64,000 nt of DNA from JBBDXI01 sp040902425 (GTDB lineage Bacteria > Planctomycetota > Phycisphaerae > Phycisphaerales > UBA1924), in contig JBBDXI010000069.1 of the NCBI GenBank assembly GCA_040902425.1, forward strand, positions 42,022 to 106,021, given 5' to 3'. A model generated the notes under the pieces. That model was not told the DNA's origin and searched no databases. It was given only the letters and a program-made list of their open reading frames with translations. The stretch's first letter is position 1, and every line of letters starts with the position of its first letter. Position numbers and translations under genes: made by a program. Shown piece by piece: positions 58,797 through 64,000 of this stretch.

Positions 58797-59603
58797 TCAG
58801 ATCCCCAGCCCTGCGAAGTTGCCCTCGTCGTACACCCGCTCGACATACGCCGCGACGGGACGCTTCACGATGGCGTGCGAGCCCGTGTCCTCTTGGTCCG
58901 CGTAGCGGACCCAGAGGTACTCCCATCCCTTCTTGCTGATGCCGCTGATGGAGCCGACGGAAATGCCGACGGCGTTGGGGCTGGCGGCGAAACGGAATGA
59001 GATCTCCCAATCGTCCTCCGGACCGGTGCCGCGCCGCGACCCTGTGGCCCCCAGGAACAGCACCTCGCCGGCCTGGAACCCCCGGAAGCTCCCGCTGTTC
59101 ACCTTTCCGGTGAGCGAGAACAGCGTCCCCTTGTAGGCCGGCGTGACTTCCTCATCGGGGAAGTAGTGCGTCTCGGAGAACTGGTAGACGGGGACGGTGA
59201 TGTCCACGCCCTCGACGCTGTCGGCGGTCACGCCGATCGCGCCCTCGAAATCCGGGGCCGTCGTGCCGGAGGCCGCGTGGCTGGAGACGGTGTCCTTACT
59301 CTGGGTGATATGCTGCGTGCCGCCGCCGGTGTCGAAGGAGAAGATGCTCTGGCCGGGCTCCGGGAGCGACCCGGACTGGCGGGCGTAGCGGACGGTCGCC
59401 TCCCACAGTTCGTCGCCGACCGGCTCGACGGAGACGGACTGCCGCGGCAGGGTGTCGTAGGTCGCGGGGCTGGTGGTCTCGGCCTGATTGCGAGCGGCCA
59501 AGTCGTCGTTGGTGCCGCGCACGGTGTAGACCAGCTCCGCCGAGGGGTTGTCGCCCTTGGTGGACTTGCGGCTCTCGAACTTCTCCGTCACCGTGATCGG
59601 CAC
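58797..59603 (-). CDS. phage tail-associated protein
   Basis: A 268-aa beta-rich protein just downstream of the tape measure gene (13-nt gap). The N-terminal part (VTEKFESRKSTKGDNPSAELVYTVRGTNDD) and the C-terminal part (KVNSGSFRGFQAGEVLFLGATGSRR; DDWEISFRFAASPN) suggest a distal tail or baseplate-type component. Start GTG 59603 has GGAG upstream. No catalytic motif. Confidence 0.6.
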   Translation of the reverse strand: MPITVTEKFESRKSTKGDNPSAELVYTVRGTNDDLAARNQAETTSPATYDTLPRQSVSVEPVGDELWEATVRYARQSGSLPEPGQSIFSFDTGGGTQHITQSKDTVSSHAASGTTAPDFEGAIGVTADSVEGVDITVPVYQFSETHYFPDEEVTPAYKGTLFSLTGKVNSGSFRGFQAGEVLFLGATGSRRGTGPEDDWEISFRFAASPNAVGISVGSISGISKKGWEYLWVRYADQEDTGSHAIVKRPVAAYVERVYDEGNFAGLGI

Positions 59604-59616
59604 GCTGCATGTCTCC

Positions 59617-61614
59617 TCAGGCGAAGGTCAGGCCGCCGTTCTGCGCGGCGTCGGCCAGACGCTTGGTGTGCTTGGCGGTCTGCTCCGTGGCCTTGGCGGT
59701 GCGCTCAGCGGTTCCCGAGTCCGACGCCAGACCCTGCGCGGCGCGGGAGTTGAACGTGCCGCGCACGCTGATTCCTTTGCCGATCGCCTCGCCAAGGCCT
59801 GTGAGCCTGTCCTCGAACTCCGCGAGCAGGTCCTGCGGCGTGCGTCGCCGCCCCTTCTCCTCTGCGTCGGCCGCCTCTCGCTTCTGCCGGGCCTGCTCGA
59901 TCACGTCCGCGAGTTTCTTCCTCGCGGCGTCGAGGGCAGCCTGCGACTCGGCGAGCCCGGCTTCGGTCTTGGTCTTGAGCGCTGCCTGCGCATCCTCGAA
60001 GTCCTGACCAATGCCCGCGAGCGTGGCCTCGTGCAGCGCCGCAGCTTGGGCGCGCTCGGCGGCCCGTTCCCTCTCGCGGGCGGCCACCGACTGCTGCGCC
60101 GAGTTCTCCAGCTCGACCAGCCGCGATTCCAGCTGCTGGTCCACGGCCTTCTTGGCGGCGTCCACGTCGAGACCCGAGTCGAATAGCCCCTGGATCTCCA
60201 GCATCCGCTTGGCGACCCAGGAGGACGCCTCTTCCCAGATCATCTGGAATCCCGTGGCGAAGTTGGTCCAGGTCTTGGACAAGAACGCGGTCGTCTCAAT
60301 CCAGCCCACCTCGAGGGCGTGGAACACGATCTCCGCCGCCGCCAGCGCTCCGTACCACATGGAGTACGCCGTCGAGACGAAGAACTCCTTCGCCCCAAGC
60401 CACGCCTTGTTAAGCGCCGCCACGCCCTGCTGCCAGATGACCTTGAGCGAGAGCCAGAGGATCTCGGCGGCGAGGGCGATGTCCCCGGCGGCGAGCGCGT
60501 CCGCTATGCCGCCGACGACCTTGCCGACCCATTCCCGCAGCGCCGTGAACTGCTCTCCGAGCCAGGCGAGGGCCTCAACACCGACGCCGGTGGCGACCAC
60601 GAGCACGCCTCCGAGCGCGACGATCGCCGCGATCACCAAGCCCACGGGCGAGAGAATCGCGCCAATGGCGGCACCGATGAGACCGAAGGCCGCCCCGATT
60701 CCGCCGATGATTCCGGCAACGATGCCCAGAGCCGCGCCGATCCCGGAGATGATGTACCCCAGGGCGATGATGGCAACACCTGCAATGGCCACGGCCGCCG
60801 CCACCTTGAGCGCCCACACGACCAGGTTCTTGTTCTCCTTGATCCAGGCTGTGGCACTCACAACGACCCGTGTGATCCGCTCGGTCAGTTCCTTGATGGT
60901 GGGCGCGAGCGCCCCGCCGATGGTGAACACGCCCTGCTTGAGCACCTTCCAGAGCGTGCCGAGGGCGTCGTTGAGCTCGGCCGCGTCGCGGGCGGTCTCG
61001 GTGCTGACGGTGAGCCCGAGCTTGCGGGCCTCCTCCTGCATCGCCTCGATGCCCGCCGCGCCGTCGGCCATGAGCGGGAGGAGCTTGGTCCCGGCCTTGC
61101 CGAAGAGCTCCATCGCCAAGGACGCCCGCAGCGCCGGGTCCTTAACGCCGGCAATCCGGTCGGCCAGCAGCTTGAACTGCTGGTCCGGTGACAACCCCGC
61201 CAGGTCCTGCACGGTCAGCCCGAGAAGTCCCAGCGCCTTCCCCGCACCGTCTGACCCCTTGGCTGCCCCGACGAGGGACTTCTGCATGTTCCGCAGGCCC
61301 ACCTCGAGCGTTTCCAGGTCGGTGCCGGCAAGGTCCGCTGCGAACCCGAGTTCCGACAACGCCTCCACGCTGACGCCGGTGCGCTGGCTCATCTTGTCGA
61401 GCACATCGCCGGCGGTCGAGAAGGCGTTCGCCGTGGCGAGCAGCGCGGTGATGGCCGCGACACCGATGCCCGCCATCCTGGTGCCGATGGACCGCAGCCC
61501 CGCGCCGAAGGCTTCGAGCTTCTTCTGGGCGGCCTTCAGGCCAGCCGACAGCTTGTCGCTGACACCCAGCTCGACGAAGGCCCGCCCGGCTCGGATGCCC
61601 CGCGTGTCGGCCAC
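59617..61614 (-). CDS. phage tail tape measure protein
   Basis: A 665-aa protein with the tape-measure pattern. The N-terminal domain has LSAGLKAAQKKLEAFGAGLRSIGTRMAGIG and DKMSQRTGVSVEALSELGFAADLAGTDLETLE. Hydrophobic helices in the middle (about 280-370; WALKVAAAVAIAGVAIIALG) are followed by a long charged coiled coil (about 450-590). The Gly/Ala helices and coiled coil are what sets tail length in siphophage-type tails. At 665 residues it predicts a short tail, about 100 nm at 1.5 angstrom per residue. The start is GTG. Confidence 0.85.
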   Translation of the reverse strand: MADTRGIRAGRAFVELGVSDKLSAGLKAAQKKLEAFGAGLRSIGTRMAGIGVAAITALLATANAFSTAGDVLDKMSQRTGVSVEALSELGFAADLAGTDLETLEVGLRNMQKSLVGAAKGSDGAGKALGLLGLTVQDLAGLSPDQQFKLLADRIAGVKDPALRASLAMELFGKAGTKLLPLMADGAAGIEAMQEEARKLGLTVSTETARDAAELNDALGTLWKVLKQGVFTIGGALAPTIKELTERITRVVVSATAWIKENKNLVVWALKVAAAVAIAGVAIIALGYIISGIGAALGIVAGIIGGIGAAFGLIGAAIGAILSPVGLVIAAIVALGGVLVVATGVGVEALAWLGEQFTALREWVGKVVGGIADALAAGDIALAAEILWLSLKVIWQQGVAALNKAWLGAKEFFVSTAYSMWYGALAAAEIVFHALEVGWIETTAFLSKTWTNFATGFQMIWEEASSWVAKRMLEIQGLFDSGLDVDAAKKAVDQQLESRLVELENSAQQSVAARERERAAERAQAAALHEATLAGIGQDFEDAQAALKTKTEAGLAESQAALDAARKKLADVIEQARQKREAADAEEKGRRRTPQDLLAEFEDRLTGLGEAIGKGISVRGTFNSRAAQGLASDSGTAERTAKATEQTAKHTKRLADAAQNGGLTFA

Positions 61615-61630
61615 GGCTACTCCCCCTCCG

Positions 61631-61636
61631 TAGACT
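61631..61636 (+). promoter_or_regulatory. -10 element TAGACT of the HNH gene
   Basis: TAGACT lies 10 nt before the ATG at 61647, on the plus strand between the tape measure start and the HNH gene. Confidence 0.4.
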
Positions 61637-61646
61637 GCTGGTCAGA

Positions 61647-62366
61647 ATGAGCACCCAGCATGTTGTCGTTGAGGTTCAAGTGGGATCGAAGCGATCCTCT
61701 CGAGCCGTTGAGATTCCGGGGGACGACGTGCTCGTTGCCGCATCTCTTGAACTGCGCCGGCTTGGCGAAGGCAAAGTCGCGGCCGCGGGCCGCTACGGCA
61801 CGTGCATCGGCGCCTATTCCCCGCCGAACACGTCCACGGTGACTGACGTTGACCCGTTCACCGGAGCGCGAGGCGAGACGGTGCGAGGAGGCACTACCCC
61901 GGCGCGATGCACGTTCTGGTATGGATCGATTCGCGTGGTGGCGGACACGCTTTACGAGACCGATCCGCCCCAGATGTACTACTACTGCAAGAAGACGTCC
62001 GCGCCTGATCCCGGGCTGTTCGAGGCTGCCGCGGACCCTGTGGAAGAAGGGGCCTCGCATGAGGTCATGCGAAGCGAATACGAGCGGAACCCCGTTGTTC
62101 GAGAGCTTTGCATTCGGGCCCGCGGTGACCGCTGCTTGGTGTGCGGACTGAGCTTTGAGGATGCCTACGGGAGCGCTGCTGCGGGCATCATCCACGTCCA
62201 TCACCTCGAACCGCTCGGCAGCGTCGGCCACTCCCATTTGGTCGATCCGACGAAGGACTTGATCCCCGTCTGCCCGAACTGCCATGCGGTGATCCATCGC
62301 CGGACACCGCCATTCACGCCGGACGAGGTGAAGGCGATGCTCCGACAAGAGGTGCCTCGTTCGTGA
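61647..62366 (+). CDS. HNH endonuclease inserted in the tail operon
   Basis: A 239-aa protein with N-terminal beta domain (VVVEVQVGSKRSSRAVEIPGDDVLVAASLEL; a YDG/SRA-like look, GRYGTCIGAYSPPNTSTVTDVDPFTGARGETVRGG) and a C-terminal HNH fold. The ligands are CLVCGLSF, VHHLEPLG, DLIPVCPNCHAVIH and HRR. The HNH has two CxxC zinc ligands as in McrA-type restriction enzymes. It is the only plus-strand gene in the 50.8-64 kb element. The N-terminal part may read modified bases. Confidence 0.75.
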   Translation: MSTQHVVVEVQVGSKRSSRAVEIPGDDVLVAASLELRRLGEGKVAAAGRYGTCIGAYSPPNTSTVTDVDPFTGARGETVRGGTTPARCTFWYGSIRVVADTLYETDPPQMYYYCKKTSAPDPGLFEAAADPVEEGASHEVMRSEYERNPVVRELCIRARGDRCLVCGLSFEDAYGSAAAGIIHVHHLEPLGSVGHSHLVDPTKDLIPVCPNCHAVIHRRTPPFTPDEVKAMLRQEVPRS

Positions 62367-62380
62367 CGGTCGTCGTGCGG

Positions 62381-62815
62381 TCATGATCCAGCCTTCCGAA
62401 TCGAGTTCCGCCAGAGGAGCGGCAGCCTGGGCCGCTCTTTCTCCAGCGCCGGCGCCATGTATGGCCGCGGCGCGATCTTCACCTTGCGCGATGCGAGCCT
62501 GCCGCCACGCCGAGAGAGGACAACGGTTTCCCCGCCGTACTCCAGCACGTTGGGCGCGGTGCTCTGTTTGAACCCCACCGGGCCGACGACGACGGAGTTG
62601 GCGGCCTTGTCGTAGCCGAAGAGGATCAGCCGCCGCAGGCTCCCTTCATGCGAGTGCGGCGGCGATCCCGGAGGTGCGGACTTCTTCCGCTTGCGGATAC
62701 TCGTCCTCGCTGCCGTGCGGATGAACGCGCCGGCCTTGGAGAGCACCTTCCGCTTGGCCCCGTCGACCGCGCGGACCACCGCCGCGCGGTCGAAGAACAT
62801 GCTCTTGATCCGCAT
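62381..62815 (-). CDS. phage gp10-like/virion morphogenesis protein
   Basis: A 144-aa basic protein (MRIKSMFFDRAAVVRAVDGAKRKVLSKAGAFIRTAARTSIRKRKKSAPPG) with a C-terminal part containing NVLEYGGE and RPYMAPALEKERPRLPLLWRNS. The helical start, LEYGG and RPYMxPAL motifs match the HK97 gp10-like tail component family. Start ATG 62815 is chosen over GTG 62836, which overlaps the upstream stop. Most likely a head-tail or tail-completion component. Confidence 0.7.
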   Translation of the reverse strand: MRIKSMFFDRAAVVRAVDGAKRKVLSKAGAFIRTAARTSIRKRKKSAPPGSPPHSHEGSLRRLILFGYDKAANSVVVGPVGFKQSTAPNVLEYGGETVVLSRRGGRLASRKVKIAPRPYMAPALEKERPRLPLLWRNSIRKAGS

Positions 62816-62820
62816 GGTGA

Positions 62821-63072
62821 TCACGCGCCGAACCACCGTTCCAGGAGTGAGACCAGCGACCGCCGCCGGGCCGGCGGGATGTCCTCGCGGTTCCTCTGGG
62901 CGCGGTGCGCCGCCCGGCGCAGCTCCGTGGGCGTGAAGAGCAGATCGAGCGACACCCGCCGCCCGCCGCTGACCACCTCGCCGCGAGTGGCGAAGTAGTC
63001 AGGGCTGGCGCTGGAATGCTGGTACGGCGGCTTATTCGGCACGTGGATGAAACAGCCCGGGACAATCTCCAT
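62821..63072 (-). CDS. small conserved-looking protein in the tail operon
   Basis: An 83-aa protein (MEIVPGCFIHVPNKPPYQHSS ... LLERWFGA). The C-terminal 45 residues are Arg-rich helices. Start ATG 63072. No family recognised. Confidence 0.5.
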   Translation of the reverse strand: MEIVPGCFIHVPNKPPYQHSSASPDYFATRGEVVSGGRRVSLDLLFTPTELRRAAHRAQRNREDIPPARRRSLVSLLERWFGA

Positions 63073-63084
63073 CGCGGAACCTCC

Positions 63085-63531
63085 TTAGACCTGGGTGACC
63101 TCGCGGCCCTTCTCCAGGCCCTTGTTGAACGACGCTTCCTTCTCCTTGCGGAGCCGGCCGCTGCCGATGAACAGGCCGACGATGCCCGTGAGCGCCGGCA
63201 ACGCCGGGCCTAGGACGGGCAGGCCGGCCACGGTCGGGCCGAGGGTGTCGAGCGCCGAGAGGGTGAGCTGACCGAGCAGCCCGCGGATCTCGCCAGCCTT
63301 CTCGATGTTGCTCTTCCACTGCGCGCCCGTCGTCTGCGTGCCGTTGAACCAGTTCTGGTACTCGACCTCCGCCTCGTTGAGGCTCAGCGTCGATGGCAGG
63401 CCCGTGGTCTGCTGGATCGTGTTGGGCGTCTTGACCTTGACGAGGTCGCCAAGGTCGAACCCGGCGCACGACGCCAGGACGAGCGCGAGCAGCGCGAGGG
63501 CGGCGATGTAGACGTAATGGCGGGTCGTCAT
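63085..63531 (-). CDS. lipoprotein encoded in the tail operon
   Basis: A 148-aa protein with a lipoprotein signal (MTTRHYVYIAALALLALVLASC; lipobox VLASC). A short domain follows with NTIQQTTGLPSTLSLNEAEVEYQNWFNG, ending in a helix (GIVGLFIGSGRLRKEKEASFNKGLEKG). ATG 63531 overlaps the upstream stop by 4 nt. Superinfection exclusion or lysis-related lipoproteins occur in phages, but no motif decides. Confidence 0.6.
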   Translation of the reverse strand: MTTRHYVYIAALALLALVLASCAGFDLGDLVKVKTPNTIQQTTGLPSTLSLNEAEVEYQNWFNGTQTTGAQWKSNIEKAGEIRGLLGQLTLSALDTLGPTVAGLPVLGPALPALTGIVGLFIGSGRLRKEKEASFNKGLEKGREVTQV

Positions 63532-63755
63532 CCGTGAACCTCCTTGACGACGGCGGGCATCCTGCCGTCGATGAACACGTCCTTGAGGACCGACACGTCG
63601 ACCTTGACGGGCCGTGACTTCTTGGCGAAGGGGTCGAAGTCGCTGGGCTTGAGCAGGCGGGATCGCTTCGGGTCGCGGTTGGAGTTGGCGATGACCGCCA
63701 TCAGGCTCGCGGCGATCGACCAGTCGTGACGCTGGCGGCCGTCGAGCATGGCCAC
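63528..63755 (-). CDS. phage-type protein, start uncertain
   Basis: The conserved phrase MLDGRQRHDWSIAASLMAVIANSNRDPKRS, then KPSDFDPF, is familiar from phage and planctomycete prophages. Reading the same frame upstream gives WRLIWQCAGVVGLDPGPLTLRELVAML to about 63830, typical of the family start. So the true start is upstream of the ATG at 63755, inside the preceding ORF, or the two are joined by a frameshift. Function unknown. Confidence 0.5.
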   Translation of the reverse strand: MAMLDGRQRHDWSIAASLMAVIANSNRDPKRSRLLKPSDFDPFAKKSRPVKVDVSVLKDVFIDGRMPAVVKEVHG

Positions 63756-63769
63756 GAGCTCGCGGAGCG

Positions 63770-63991
63770 TCAGGGGCCCGGGGTCGAGGCCGACGACCCC
63801 GGCGCACTGCCAGATGAGACGCCAGCAGTCTCCAGCAGCCGGTCGGCGAGCCTGTCCAGCTCCCCGCTGTCGAGCTTCTTCTCCACCAGGTCGCGGGCCC
63901 GCTCCATCACCTTCTTCGTGGCCTGGAGCACCCGCCCGAGGTTGGCCCGGTCCCTCGGGCTCGGGCAGAAACCCACGAGCTCCTCCAGCAC
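63770..63991 (-). CDS. partial protein at window edge
   Basis: A frame of 73 codons (MLEELVGFCPSPRDRANLGRVLQATKKVMERARDL...) with no stop at its upstream end before the window edge. Mostly helical and charged. Its last 20 codons overlap the conserved upstream part of the following gene in another frame. It could be the first half of a frameshifted tail assembly protein, or a separate gene. Confidence 0.35.
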   Translation of the reverse strand: MLEELVGFCPSPRDRANLGRVLQATKKVMERARDLVEKKLDSGELDRLADRLLETAGVSSGSAPGSSASTPGP

Positions 63992-64000
63992 CGCCGTCGT

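Larger units (their letters stand above)
50800..64000 (-). mobile_element. phage-derived or integrative element (right end not reached)
   Basis: A continuous block of minus-strand genes: serine recombinase, two ParB-type proteins, regulator, tail-type structural genes. The only exception in orientation is an HNH gene. Capsid, portal and terminase genes are not in the window and may lie beyond its right edge. The left border is taken as the end of the partition-like gene. Confidence 0.55.

Overview
The window is GC-rich DNA that reads best as a chromosome segment of a planctomycete, probably class Phycisphaerae. The main clue is a set of proteins with a C-terminal zinc ribbon of the form CPxCxYNLxGL...CPECG (1648-2109, 14670-15584, 15818-16564, 19133-19921 and a fragment near 17.7 kb), which is typical of that lineage. 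Planctomycete-style lipoproteins and a CotH/VTC/DUF4956 cluster agree with this. No rRNA, tRNA or CRISPR array was seen.

Layout. 0-2.1 kb: the 5' end of purF, a four-helix-bundle protein, a solitary beta-class DNA methyltransferase and a zinc-ribbon protein. 2.3-9.9 kb: two convergent signalling operons. One holds a CHASE-PAS histidine kinase, a receiver protein and a receiver-kinase hybrid. The other is a Kai-clock-like operon (kaiC, two kaiB, PAS histidine kinase) with every junction overlapping by ATGA. 10-12.1 kb: a decayed yihY remnant and ffh. 12.1-14.5 kb: an AAA_13 (RloC/PrrC-like) ATPase gene broken by an inversion, so its two halves now diverge head to head. 14.6-31.3 kb: host genes, including small membrane and lipoproteins, cysteine synthase, a secreted repeat protein, a DUF2238 protein, a 2-oxoacid dehydrogenase E2, CotH-VTC-DUF4956 and arsR-arsM.

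31.4-50.8 kb is a defence island. On the minus strand lies a BREX type 1 operon in standard order (brxA-brxB-brxC-pglX-small ORF-pglZ type B-brxL) followed by a PLD-like protein; pglX is divided into two ATGA-coupled ORFs. Divergent from brxA is a four-gene operon in which every junction is overlapping or 1 nt apart: XRE regulator, RecB/Cas4-like nuclease, SF1B (Dna2/UPF1-like) helicase and an unknown protein. I did not recognise it as a named system, and it is the best candidate here for something undescribed.

50.8-64 kb is a phage-derived or integrative element on the minus strand: large serine recombinase, two ParB/RepB-like proteins, a winged-helix regulator, a Ser/Gly-rich protein with a Hint domain, a methyltransferase, tail-type structural genes including a tape measure, and an HNH nuclease inserted in the opposite direction.

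A pattern that recurs through the window is a TAnnnT hexamer ending exactly 6 nt before the start codon (ten cases). It suggests many leaderless mRNAs and was used to choose several starts, including those of brxA and of the four-gene operon.
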